From contig CBDDKO010000002.1 in NCBI GenBank assembly GCA_965230275.1, positions 124,001 to 188,000 of the forward strand: a stretch of DNA of 64,000 nt. Direction: 5' to 3'. Below, piece by piece: positions 16,606 to 26,681 of the stretch. Below the pieces are notes generated by a model. The model had not been told where the DNA came from, did no database searches, and was given only the letters and a program-made list of their open reading frames with translations. Made by a program: the position numbers and the translations under genes. Numbering within the stretch: position 1 is the first letter of the stretch; every line of letters starts with the position of its first letter. Source of the DNA: JAJRRS01 sp965230275. Lineage in GTDB: Bacteria; Planctomycetota; Phycisphaerae; Phycisphaerales; Phycisphaeraceae.

Positions 16606-16758
16606 CCCTGCCTCCCCGTGTAGAAAAACCTCGCTGTAATGATAGTTTCATCCGTGTCATACCAACAGCTTAATGGATGCTATCCACCCCCGACCAGGCA
16701 GGCAATAATCCTTACCATGAGAAACCGGCTAAGCCCATGAGCCGCGCCGGGTGTTCGC

Positions 16759-17031
16759 TCAGCGCATCAGCGAGACGATCAACCCGGTAAACAGCAGGAT
16801 GCCGAACACGATCAGTAGAAACCAGCCCACCAGTTTGGTGTTTCGATGCAGCCGACGGACACCGGGCTTGTCGTATCCATCGCCCTGAACCATCCAGTAC
16901 CCACAATTCGGGCAACGATCACCCCCGGCATAAACCTCCTCGCCGCACTCGGCGCAGGTGGCCAGGTCGTCCAGCTCCTCATCATCCATGTCCCAGGAGG
17001 CAGACTCGTCAGGATCGTCGTAGACATCCAT
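16759..17031 (-). CDS. Small zinc-ribbon membrane protein
   Basis: 90 residues. An acidic N-terminus is followed by a rubredoxin-like zinc ribbon with Cys26, Cys29, Cys40 and Cys43 (CAECG...CPNCGYW), then one transmembrane helix (VGWFLLIVFGILLFTGLIVSL) at the C-terminus. The layout suggests a membrane-tethered cytoplasmic zinc finger. No function is known. A longer relative of the same style is at 36983-37894. Confidence 0.7.
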   Translation of the reverse strand: MDVYDDPDESASWDMDDEELDDLATCAECGEEVYAGGDRCPNCGYWMVQGDGYDKPGVRRLHRNTKLVGWFLLIVFGILLFTGLIVSLMR

Positions 17032-17130
17032 GCTGTGATTATATCGGTTGGCTGAGCCGAGCCGGCCATGCCCGCCATGTGAAGAGTGCGTTGTGATGAC
17101 ACGAACGAGCGATGCCGAGGTCGGCAGCGT

Positions 17131-17925
17131 TTAGAACACGCGGATCAGCGAGCTCTTCTGCTCGCCGATGACTTTGCCGTCCTGCTTCTGGATCAGCGTC
17201 ACGCCGTTGCCCAGGTTGTATTCGTAGGTCCTTTGCAACTCACGGATCGCCGGGGCGTAGGTGTCGTGGGTGCCGGCGGAGACAAAAGCCTGTTCGTAGC
17301 TGAACACGCCGATGGTGATGATCGAGCGGAACGGGCCGTGGTAGTAGTAGGCGTCTTCGCCATCTTCTCGCAGGTTGCGCACGGCCTGCTCGGCGGCGGC
17401 ACGGAAGTCGCCGTCGAAGTTCTCGTCGTAGAACCCGATCTGTAGCGAGTAGTACCCCGTGAACTGCCGAAGGTCGAACGGGTCCGCAATGACTTTTCCA
17501 TCGCCAAGCAGGGGGACCAGCCGGGCGTCGGCAAAGGGTGCTTCCTTGTCGATGCTCAGCTTCTGGATCTTGCTGAGCACCGGGCGTATCGCCGGGTCGG
17601 TCGCCGTGGTGAATCGGCCGTGGTACACGCTGACCGTGTCGTCCTTATCCTCGATCCACAGGTCGGCAAGCCCCGCGCGTTCGCGCAGCTGCTGGGCTAT
17701 TGCCTGGGCCTGTCCGTAGCGTTCATCGCCCTTGACTTCGATCACGCGGATCGACCACCCCTGGCCGCCGGCCGGATCGCGGTAGCCGTCGCCATTATGC
17801 CTCGGCTTGGGGTCGGCTGGCAGGTTGTCCCAGCTGCTTCGGACCACGCGCGTTTCCATCTCGCACCCAGCCAGGAACAGGCCGGATAGCAGCAGAACGA
17901 ACAAGCTGGGAGTGAGATGACGCAT
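17131..17925 (-). CDS. Lipoprotein with SPOR-like repeats, function unknown
   Basis: 264 residues from the ATG at 17925, which gives a signal peptide with lipobox LAGC (Cys21). Two similar segments, WSIRVIEVKGDERYGQAQAI... with VSVYHGRF, and YYSLQIGFYDENFDGDFRAAA... with YYYHGPFRSIITIGVF, have the strand-helix pattern of SPOR-type domains; this is a resemblance, not a firm match. If right, it could bind cell-wall glycan in the periplasm. No Shine-Dalgarno site is visible. Confidence 0.55.
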   Translation of the reverse strand: MRHLTPSLFVLLLSGLFLAGCEMETRVVRSSWDNLPADPKPRHNGDGYRDPAGGQGWSIRVIEVKGDERYGQAQAIAQQLRERAGLADLWIEDKDDTVSVYHGRFTTATDPAIRPVLSKIQKLSIDKEAPFADARLVPLLGDGKVIADPFDLRQFTGYYSLQIGFYDENFDGDFRAAAEQAVRNLREDGEDAYYYHGPFRSIITIGVFSYEQAFVSAGTHDTYAPAIRELQRTYEYNLGNGVTLIQKQDGKVIGEQKSSLIRVF

Positions 17926-18033
17926 GGCAGGGGCCGAGGCTCGGCTGGGTGGGGGGCAAATCAAGGGTCATCCTAACAATCTCAGAGCGGTTTGTCCCGT
18001 GAAATGGGCTCTGAGTGCGTTTAAAAACTGGAC

Positions 18034-18072
18034 TTGACCTGCCGGAAGAGCGATATATTATTTAATCCGGAT
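18034..18072 (+). promoter_or_regulatory. Promoter and possible operator of the ArsR-methyltransferase gene
   Basis: TTGACC (18034-18039), a 16-bp spacer and TATTAT (18056-18061) form a reasonable sigma70-type promoter just before the ATG at 18079. The palindrome ATCCGGAT (18065-18072) overlaps the expected start site and could be an operator for the encoded regulator. Inferred from sequence only. Confidence 0.4.
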
Positions 18073-18078
18073 ATACTG

Positions 18079-19035
18079 ATGAATCAGCAAACCATCCAAC
18101 CCGATCGCCTCCTCCGCTGGATGACCGGCCTGGCCGACGCTACCCGGCTGAGGCTGCTGCGGCTGATCGAACGCCACGAGCTGGCGGTCTCCGACCTCTG
18201 CGACGTCCTGCAACTGCCCCAGTCCACCGTAAGCCGGCATCTGAAGCTGCTCGGCGACGAGGGCTGGACCGTCAGCCGGCGTCGAGGCACGACCAACCTC
18301 TACCGCATGGTCCTCGACGAGCTGGAGCCGGCCCAACGAGACATGTGGCTGTTGGCACGCGAGCAGACCAGCGACTGGGCGGCGGTCGGCCAGGACAAGC
18401 TGCGCGTCACCGAACGGCTGCGCCAGCGTAACGCCTCGGCCCAGAGCTTCTTCGCCGGCGCCGCCAGCCAGTGGGACAAGCTCCGCGAACAGGTCTACGG
18501 CCCGACGTTCGGCTACGACGCGCTGCTCGCCTTGCTCCCCAGCGACTGGACCGTCGCCGACCTGGGCTGCGGCACCGGGGCGCTCGCGCTTGGGTTGAGC
18601 CGACACGTCAAGCAGGTGATCGGCGTGGACAACACACCGGCCATGCTCAAGGCCGCGTCCGAACGCATCGGCGCGGTGGACAACATCGACTTGCGTCAGG
18701 GCGATATCGAGGCGCTGCCCATCGATGACAATGCATGCGACGCCGTGCTGATGGTGCTGGTGCTCTCTTACATGGAAGACCCGGCCCCGGCCCTGCTGGA
18801 AGCGGCGCGTGTCATCAAGCCCGGCGGTAAAGCCGTGATCGTCGATGTGATGCGGCACGACCGCGACGACTTCCGCCGTGAGATGGGCCAGCAGTCCATG
18901 GGCTTTGAAACCGACGACGTGCGAACCATGCTGACCGACGCCGGCCTATCCTCACCGACTTGTACGCCGATCCCGCCACACCCCGACGCCAAAGGCCCGG
19001 CCCTGTTACTGGCTTCTGCAATAAAGAACGCATAA
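18079..19035 (+). CDS. ArsR-family regulator fused to a methyltransferase domain
   Basis: 318 residues from the ATG at 18079. Residues 10-85 are an ArsR winged helix (LADATRLRLLRLI, LPQSTVSRHLKLLGDEGW); the metal-binding ELCVCDL-type cysteine box is replaced by LAVSDLCDV, so metal sensing is doubtful. Residues 155-260 are a class I methyltransferase (VADLGCGTGAL at 159-169, IGVDNTPAML, LRQGDIEALP). The fusion sits 54 bp upstream of ahcY on the same strand. ArsR-type regulators of S-adenosylhomocysteine metabolism (SahR) are known in proteobacteria. A SAM/SAH-sensing role through the second domain is inferred. Confidence 0.8.
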   Translation: MNQQTIQPDRLLRWMTGLADATRLRLLRLIERHELAVSDLCDVLQLPQSTVSRHLKLLGDEGWTVSRRRGTTNLYRMVLDELEPAQRDMWLLAREQTSDWAAVGQDKLRVTERLRQRNASAQSFFAGAASQWDKLREQVYGPTFGYDALLALLPSDWTVADLGCGTGALALGLSRHVKQVIGVDNTPAMLKAASERIGAVDNIDLRQGDIEALPIDDNACDAVLMVLVLSYMEDPAPALLEAARVIKPGGKAVIVDVMRHDRDDFRREMGQQSMGFETDDVRTMLTDAGLSSPTCTPIPPHPDAKGPALLLASAIKNA

Positions 19036-19089
19036 CCAACACGACACCCTATAACCTAAACCCAAAACCCTACACCCAAGGAATCACAC

Positions 19090-20610
<1,521 letters not shown>

Positions 20611-20639
20611 TCAAACGCTAACACTTTCGGCTTCGCCAA

Positions 20640-20668
20640 GGCCCAGGGATTGATTCCCTGGGCCTTTT
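20640..20668 (+). terminator. Rho-independent terminator of ahcY
   Basis: A perfect 10-bp stem (GGCCCAGGGA with TCCCTGGGCC), a 5-base loop and a TTTT run, starting 29 bp after the ahcY stop. Confidence 0.9.
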
Positions 20669-20715
20669 CTGTGACCATATCCGCATCACCTACAATCCCG
20701 TTCCGGAGACCTGCC

Positions 20716-21117
20716 ATGTCCGCGACCCTCACCGTCTACGACGAAACCACCGCCGGCGATAAGTCCGACGGCTTCGAGCTGTCTTTCACGACCGAGCTGA
20801 TCACAGTCCGTGAGTTGATCCGCGAAAGGGTCTACCAGGAGGTGCAGGATCACAACAGGGAGCGATCGCAGGGCCCGGTGTTCCGCGGATTAGTTCAGCC
20901 CACCGACGCAGAACAAACGCTCAATGGTTACAAACTCAAGCAGCCACGGCTGATTGACTGGAAACCGCAGTTCGAGAAAGCCGTCGAGGGCTTCGAGAAG
21001 AACCAGATATTGGTTTTAGTCAACGACCACCAGGCCGAGTCGCTGGGCGAGACGATCGAAATCACACGCGGCACCACCGTCAGCTTCCTGAAACTGACCC
21101 CGCTGGTGGGGGGGTAA
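20716..21117 (+). CDS. Small conserved protein paired with the DUF4132 gene
   Basis: 133 residues from the ATG at 20716 (GGAG nearby); a longer frame to 20650 runs through the ahcY terminator. No signal peptide or membrane helix. It has an ITVRELIRERVYQEVQDHN helix, a central Q-T-LNGYKL segment and a C-terminal beta part (ILVLVNDHQAESLGE...TVSFLKLTPLVGG). I do not recognise a named family. Its stop lies 3 bp before the next start, so the two are almost certainly co-translated partners. Function unknown. Confidence 0.7.
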   Translation: MSATLTVYDETTAGDKSDGFELSFTTELITVRELIRERVYQEVQDHNRERSQGPVFRGLVQPTDAEQTLNGYKLKQPRLIDWKPQFEKAVEGFEKNQILVLVNDHQAESLGETIEITRGTTVSFLKLTPLVGG

Positions 21118-21120
21118 GCC

Positions 21121-23652
21121 ATGCCCGAAGCGTCCGAAGCTGAGCAACGGTACTACGCACAGGTCAACCGCCTCGCCGATGAGTTCCCTACGTGGGACAG
21201 GGGCTACATCTGTCGCGACGAACTCAAAGCTTTGCCTGAAGTAAAAGAGGTGGCTACCTACAAGCGTGGTGAGCTGCCCGACCTCGTCGCGGCGGCCGGG
21301 CGCGTCTACATGGAACGCGACGCGTTAGCGTATAAAAGAACGGGCATGAGCCGGCTTCTTAGGATGGTAGAAATGACGCCGGAGATGAAGAAGCAGAGCC
21401 AGTCCTGTTTCGTCGTTAAGGTCCTGCTGGAACGCCTGCTGACCCGGAAGCTCCCGACCGATCTGCGGATCGGTGAGGTTTTGATGCAACTGATATGGAA
21501 CACGGACCCTATCGACATCCGGATATCCAGATTCCAGAATCCATGGCTTGACCAGATGGAAGCGCTGGCCGAACTCGGGCCGCTCCCGGAGCACTGGCAC
21601 GAACCGATGGCCAGGATCTACAAGATCAGCCAGCGTTGTCAACTAGATGAGAAAGAGCGGAAGTTTGTAGACCGACTCGGGAAGCTGACCGGGGACGTGG
21701 CCGAGGATGCGATCCCCATCGAGCGGGGGGATGTCTGGTGCAACCGGCTGCTTGAAGACCTTCAGGCTCTGGAGGGAGAACCACGCAAGGCCTGGATCGC
21801 GGCGTTGAACCACGCCTCGACGATCTCGGCTGCCAAGCCGGCGAAGAAGTGGATCGCCGGACGCGAGGCGGTGGTCGAGGCTGTGGGGGTCGATACATTC
21901 CATCAACATGTCCGGGAGTGGTTGTCTCATATCGGCGAGCCCGGCGAGGTCGGTGAGCATATCCTCCGCACCCATTATTCCGACGACGATGACCCAACCA
22001 AGATCGATTTACGTAACGTCGACACGCTGCGCGGTCTTGTCTGGCTGCTCGCCGGGGAGGCGCAATCGACCGAGGCCCTGCGGGACCTGGCGATCATCTG
22101 CTACCGGCCGGTCAAGGGGGACCGCCGCTGTGAGCCGGTCGCCAACGCCGCCGTCCGGGCTCTGGCGTCGATCCCGGGCGAGGCCGGGCTGATTCAGCTG
22201 TTTCAATTAGAGCAGTTGATCAAGTTATCCAAGCCCAAGAAGCTGATCGCCAAGATGATCAAGGAGGCGGCCGAGCGTGAAGGCCTGGACCCGGAGCGCC
22301 TCAAGGAGTCGGCCGTGCCCGACTTTGGGATGGTCGACGGGGTGGTCCGCCGGGCCTACGGCGAATACGCTGCGCTGATCACCACGCGTGGAGACAAGGC
22401 CTCGATAAAGTGGCTCAAGCCCGACGGCAAGACGACCCGGATCATCCCCAAAGCCCTCAAAGAAGCCTACCCCAAGGCCGGCGATGAGGTGAAGTCGGTC
22501 GTCAAGGAACTGGAAGTCATCCTGCAAACTCAGCGCTCACGCGTCGAGCAATGGATGCGGTACGACCACGCCTGGCCGGCCGACCGGTGGCGGGGCGAGT
22601 ACCTCGAGCACGGGCTGATCGGCGCGTTTGCCAAGCGTTTGATATGGACCATCAACGGGACGCCCGCCCTCTGGCACGATGAGGCGATGCGCGACAGCCA
22701 AGGCGGACCCGTTGAAGTCGCCGGCGAGGTCAGGTTGTGGCACCCGATCGATCGGCCGACGGACGAGGTCATCTCCTGGCGGGATCGAATCGAGTCGTTA
22801 CAGGTTTCCCAGCCATTCAAACAGACGCACCGTGAGGTGTATCTGCTCACCGACGCCGAGCGGCAGACCGAGGTCTATTCCAACCGATTCGCCGCCCATA
22901 TCCTGAAGAACACCGCGATGGTCGCGCTCTGCCGGACGCGCGGCTGGATCAGCGGGCTGATGGGTGGGGAGTCCGGCCCGAGGCTCGATCTGGTCGACCA
23001 CGGCCTGCGCGTCGAGTTCTGGGTCGAACCGGCGGGGGATGAGGATACAGAGCAGGGTTTCCCGCGTTACGTCGCGACGGACCAGGTCCGGTTCTACGCC
23101 ATCACCCCGGAAGACGCCGCACGCTACGGCCACACCGGGGGCGTACTCGACCCGCTTCCTCTAGACCGTGTCCCGGCCAAGGCGCTGACCGAAACCCTGC
23201 GCGATGTCGATATGCTCGTCGGGATCTGCAGCGTCGGGAACAACCCCGAGTGGAACGACGGCGGGCCACTCGGCCAATTCCAACAATACTGGCAAGACTA
23301 TTCTTTCGGCGATCTCTCCGCCACGGCAAAGACACGCAAAGAACTGCTTGAACGGCTCGTTCCTCGTCTGAAGATCGCCGCCCGGTGCTCGTTTAATGAC
23401 AAGTTCCTAGTGGTGAAAGGCGACGCTCGCACCTACAAGATCCATCTCGGCAGTGCCAACATCCTGATGGAGCCGAATGATCAGTACCTGTGCATCGTTC
23501 CGGGCCGAGGCAAGGATACGGGGCAGGCCGACAAGATGTACTTGCCGTTCGAAGGCGACCGAACGCTGTCAATCATCCTGAGCAAGGCGTTTATGCTCGC
23601 CGAGGACACAAAGATCACGGACAAGACGATCATCTCGCAGATCCGGCGGTGA
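21121..23652 (+). CDS. DUF4132-domain protein
   Basis: 843 residues. The N-terminal half looks like helical repeats (LAGEAQSTEALRDLAIICYRPV, VANAAVRALASIPGEAGLIQL). The DUF4132 core from about residue 390 includes RVEQWMRYDHAWPADRW, RLIWTINGTPALWHDEAM, VRLWHPID and LQVSQPFKQTHREVYLLT. A C-terminal domain (SFNDKFLVVKGDARTYKIHLGSANI, near residue 758, to TIISQIRR) resembles the small domain that often ends these proteins. DUF4132 proteins have no firmly established biochemical role; some relatives carry WGR domains, absent here. Tightly coupled to the small gene upstream. Confidence 0.8.
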   Translation: MPEASEAEQRYYAQVNRLADEFPTWDRGYICRDELKALPEVKEVATYKRGELPDLVAAAGRVYMERDALAYKRTGMSRLLRMVEMTPEMKKQSQSCFVVKVLLERLLTRKLPTDLRIGEVLMQLIWNTDPIDIRISRFQNPWLDQMEALAELGPLPEHWHEPMARIYKISQRCQLDEKERKFVDRLGKLTGDVAEDAIPIERGDVWCNRLLEDLQALEGEPRKAWIAALNHASTISAAKPAKKWIAGREAVVEAVGVDTFHQHVREWLSHIGEPGEVGEHILRTHYSDDDDPTKIDLRNVDTLRGLVWLLAGEAQSTEALRDLAIICYRPVKGDRRCEPVANAAVRALASIPGEAGLIQLFQLEQLIKLSKPKKLIAKMIKEAAEREGLDPERLKESAVPDFGMVDGVVRRAYGEYAALITTRGDKASIKWLKPDGKTTRIIPKALKEAYPKAGDEVKSVVKELEVILQTQRSRVEQWMRYDHAWPADRWRGEYLEHGLIGAFAKRLIWTINGTPALWHDEAMRDSQGGPVEVAGEVRLWHPIDRPTDEVISWRDRIESLQVSQPFKQTHREVYLLTDAERQTEVYSNRFAAHILKNTAMVALCRTRGWISGLMGGESGPRLDLVDHGLRVEFWVEPAGDEDTEQGFPRYVATDQVRFYAITPEDAARYGHTGGVLDPLPLDRVPAKALTETLRDVDMLVGICSVGNNPEWNDGGPLGQFQQYWQDYSFGDLSATAKTRKELLERLVPRLKIAARCSFNDKFLVVKGDARTYKIHLGSANILMEPNDQYLCIVPGRGKDTGQADKMYLPFEGDRTLSIILSKAFMLAEDTKITDKTIISQIRR

Positions 23653-23670
23653 AGCCAGTATCTGATGGAT

Positions 23671-24585
23671 TTACTCCGGCAGCGGCGTCGGTGGCGTGGT
23701 GGTGTAGGGTGCTTCACCACGCAGGTGTTTTGCCAGGTCGGCGACGATGCGCGGGTCTTTGTAGGCATCGCGGTGGCTGGCGGCAAACGGCAGGGAGGGA
23801 AGCCAGTAGGGGTGTTGGTCGTGCGGGGCGGCGTTGAACTCGCCGACGATCAGGTCTTTGAGGCGTACGTAGGCGATCACGGGATAATCAGCCTCGGCTA
23901 GGTGGCGGTCGAGCGACTGCATGAACGGGGCGTCGGGCTTCATGTCACGTGCCAGCTTCCCGGGCGCAATCTTTGAAGCGATGAAGGCGCCGCGGTGCGG
24001 GGTGCTGATGGTGTAGAGCCGGGCGATGTTCAGACGCTTGCCGGGATGCCCCACATCATCGGCTGCCGGCTGTGCCAGATCTTCCGAGGACTGGGGGATC
24101 GCGGTGTATCGAGCCACGATGCCGCCCATCGAGAAGCCGATCACATCCACCTCGGTTGTGAGGTCTGGATCACCACTTGGGAAGGCTTTTTCGATGTGCT
24201 TGATCGTTCGTGATCGGCAGGCGTCGAAGTTCAGGCATCCCCCGTAGCCGATCGCAATGATGCGGTCGTCTCCGGTGGCCTGGCGGAGCAGCCTGGCCAG
24301 GTGCGCGGGGGGCAGGCCCAGCAGGTCGCCCCAACCGCCTAGCACGACGACGGGCCGATCCAGCACGACAGGCTCATCGGCCATCTGGGCAAGCTCGTGT
24401 TTGGCTTCGCGGACGGAAAGAGGAAACGACGGGTTGGGGTAGTCGGCCGATTTACAGCCGGGCATCACCGCCAGTGCATGCAGCAGGCTCAGGGCGACCC
24501 AGCCTACGGTGGGGCGAGGCCGGAGCGTTTCTGTTACAGCTTGAGACATCATCATGCGTATTAGTCGGCCTAGTCGCATCAACAT
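23671..24585 (-). CDS. Alpha/beta-hydrolase (lipase-like), probably exported
   Basis: 304 residues from the ATG at 24585; a TTG at 24612 is an alternative. A hydrophobic segment (VGWVALSLLHALAVMPGC) ends in a lipobox-like Cys44, but Met at -3 is unusual. The core has the oxyanion region VVVLGGWGDLLG and nucleophile elbow GFSMGG (Ser152), then ISTPHRGAF; a conserved SASHRDAY near the end could supply the catalytic His. The pattern suits lipases and PGAP1-like esterases. It is divergent from the glycosyltransferase gene. Substrate unknown. Confidence 0.7.
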   Translation of the reverse strand: MLMRLGRLIRMMMSQAVTETLRPRPTVGWVALSLLHALAVMPGCKSADYPNPSFPLSVREAKHELAQMADEPVVLDRPVVVLGGWGDLLGLPPAHLARLLRQATGDDRIIAIGYGGCLNFDACRSRTIKHIEKAFPSGDPDLTTEVDVIGFSMGGIVARYTAIPQSSEDLAQPAADDVGHPGKRLNIARLYTISTPHRGAFIASKIAPGKLARDMKPDAPFMQSLDRHLAEADYPVIAYVRLKDLIVGEFNAAPHDQHPYWLPSLPFAASHRDAYKDPRIVADLAKHLRGEAPYTTTPPTPLPE

Positions 24586-24638
24586 GACACCGCTCTCTAA
24601 AAGTTGCAGCAAAAGATGGATATGCGAGGATAGCGACT

Positions 24639-26501
24639 GTGCCCGATTCGGGCGAGGTCTATCTACAGGATGTAGTGAAGTTAATCGCTATGGATGACGC
24701 AACACCCCTCGGCCAGCCACTATCAACCGGTTCTCACGGGTGCGACAGCCGGTCACGCAGCTGGCTGATGCTGCTGCTCGTGCTGGTCGTGTCGGCGGGG
24801 CCGATGCTGATCACACCGGGGCGTGCGGATTCCAAACGGACGATGGAAAACATCGCGGTGCTCAGCGCCCAGGAGACCTGGCTGCGTCAGCACGGCTACC
24901 AGGACATCGAAGCCGACCCTAACGCCTGGCTGATGCCCACGCGCAACGGCAACCCGCGCATCGTCAAGCCACCGATGCTGATCTGGATGGATATGCTGGC
25001 GTGGACCGGGCTCTCGCCGGAGGATTCCACCGCCCAGCAACTGATCGGTCGGGCGCGGATCGTCTCGGCCGTGATGGGGCTGATGGTCGTGGGGGGCGTG
25101 TACTGGATCGGGCTGGTGCTCTGGGACCGCAAGCTGGCGGTCATGGCGGCGCTGGCGGCGGGGACGTGTCTGTTCCTGACCCGGCAGGCACGGATCGCAT
25201 CTTATGACATGCACATGACCGGCTGGGCCACGCTTGCCGTGGCGAGCGCGATCTGGGCGATCGGGCCGTTTAAGCCTGCGCCCGGGGTGGGCCGAGCGAT
25301 TGTCGGCTGGACGCTGGCGGGGGTGGCGCTGGCCGGTGCGTTCATGAGCAAAGGGCCGTTGGCGCTATTGGTCGGCGCGGTGCCGGTGATGACCACACTT
25401 ATCGTGGTGCGTGATCACTGGCGGCGTCACCTGGTCGGGCTGATCGGGATGCTCGTGATCGCGGCTGCTTTGACTGCGCCGTGGTATCTCTACGTCATGA
25501 ACGCCGTGGGGAACGCCGAGGGCACGCTGCTGCATGAGTACAAGGCCGAGCGAATGGAGTTCCAGACGCCGCTGTATTACCTGGGTCTGATCGGCCTGGT
25601 GGTGCCCTGGTCGGTGTGGCTGGTCGGAGGGATCTTCCAGCCGTTCATGCGGGCGGCGGGCGAAGAGCGACGGAGGCTGATGGTGGCATGGGCATGGTTC
25701 ATGCTGATCCTCGTGGCGTTTTCGCTCCCCGGCGCGAAGCAGCAGCGTTACATACTCCCAATCATGCCGGCGGCGGCGCTGCTGATCGGCCAGCTCTGGC
25801 GCTACCACGAAGCGCTGGCCCAACGCGGCGAGGTGGACCGCGGCGTGAACCTGCTGCGTATACCGCATTGGTTCCTGGTGGTGGGCACATCGTTGCTGGC
25901 TTGGCCGTTCTTCACGATGCAGGGGTGGATGCTTGAGAAGGGCTGGCTCGACAAGCTGCCGGTCGGCGATGTGCCACACCTGATCGCCGGGCCGGCGGGG
26001 GTGGCGCTGATCGTGCTGGGTGTTCTAGGAGCGATATGGCACTTCAAGTGGAAGCCGATGCGGGCCGGCGTGACGATGGCGCTTTGGTCGTCGGTGTTGC
26101 TGACCTTGACGTGGTACGCCTGGTCCACCGGCTCGCGGACGGACCACCCCGTGCGAGCCGATACCGAGCAGGTCGCCGAGCTGGTTGATGGCGGCGTACT
26201 GGGTATTCTCAAACACCGGGACCAGCCGTTAGTGCCCAACGAGGAGTTCTTGTTGTACGCCCGGCGGATCGTCCCGCCCGTGAAGCCGCGAAAAGTGGCC
26301 GAGTTCGGCCGTAGTCAAACAGACGTGTACATCATGGCCCCGCAGATCGGCCCGGCTCGCCGTGTGCTGCGCAACAACGGCTACGAGCGTATGCAGAGCT
26401 TCCTGCACGATTACGATGAACAGCTGGACCTGTGGCGTTATGTGGGCCAGGCCGAAGACGCACCGGCCATGGACGATCCGGCGGATGCTGTCATCGAGTA
26501 A
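24639..26501 (+). CDS. ArnT/PMT-like membrane glycosyltransferase (GT39/GT83 type)
   Basis: 620 residues from a GTG with GAGG nine bases upstream; an ATG at 24690 is the alternative. It has about ten hydrophobic helices. The first periplasmic loop contains WLMPTRNGNPRIVKPPMLIW, the P.xNG...KPP pattern of ArnT and other lipid-linked sugar transferases, and YDMHMTGWATLA and FMSKGPLALL fit later conserved spots. Such enzymes move a sugar from a polyprenyl carrier to lipid A or protein in the periplasm. Donor and acceptor are unknown. Confidence 0.8.
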   Translation: MPDSGEVYLQDVVKLIAMDDATPLGQPLSTGSHGCDSRSRSWLMLLLVLVVSAGPMLITPGRADSKRTMENIAVLSAQETWLRQHGYQDIEADPNAWLMPTRNGNPRIVKPPMLIWMDMLAWTGLSPEDSTAQQLIGRARIVSAVMGLMVVGGVYWIGLVLWDRKLAVMAALAAGTCLFLTRQARIASYDMHMTGWATLAVASAIWAIGPFKPAPGVGRAIVGWTLAGVALAGAFMSKGPLALLVGAVPVMTTLIVVRDHWRRHLVGLIGMLVIAAALTAPWYLYVMNAVGNAEGTLLHEYKAERMEFQTPLYYLGLIGLVVPWSVWLVGGIFQPFMRAAGEERRRLMVAWAWFMLILVAFSLPGAKQQRYILPIMPAAALLIGQLWRYHEALAQRGEVDRGVNLLRIPHWFLVVGTSLLAWPFFTMQGWMLEKGWLDKLPVGDVPHLIAGPAGVALIVLGVLGAIWHFKWKPMRAGVTMALWSSVLLTLTWYAWSTGSRTDHPVRADTEQVAELVDGGVLGILKHRDQPLVPNEEFLLYARRIVPPVKPRKVAEFGRSQTDVYIMAPQIGPARRVLRNNGYERMQSFLHDYDEQLDLWRYVGQAEDAPAMDDPADAVIE

Positions 26502-26560
26502 TCCTCTGCGTGCTTTAGCACGACATGCCAATTACTGGATATCGGGCACGGCGGTGGCGT

Positions 26561-26595
26561 AAAAAAACCGGACGCCGTGGGAAGGCGTCCGGTTT
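26561..26595 (-). terminator. Rho-independent terminator of the PEP-CTERM gene
   Basis: A perfect 12-bp stem (AAACCGGACGCC with GGCGTCCGGTTT), loop of 7, with an A-run on the left that becomes a U-run on the minus strand. It also lies 60 bp after the glycosyltransferase stop and could partly act on that transcript. Confidence 0.85.
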
Positions 26596-26681
26596 CAGTG
26601 TCTGATTTGACAGAGTTCAAATTGTTGGTGTGTTGTCGGGGCCGTTACCTCCCGGGCATCACACCCAATTCTTCGTATGTC

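Noticed and set aside
19036..19089. SAH or SAM riboswitch before ahcY
   Set aside because: The 54-bp spacer is a C-rich low-complexity stretch without the needed helices.
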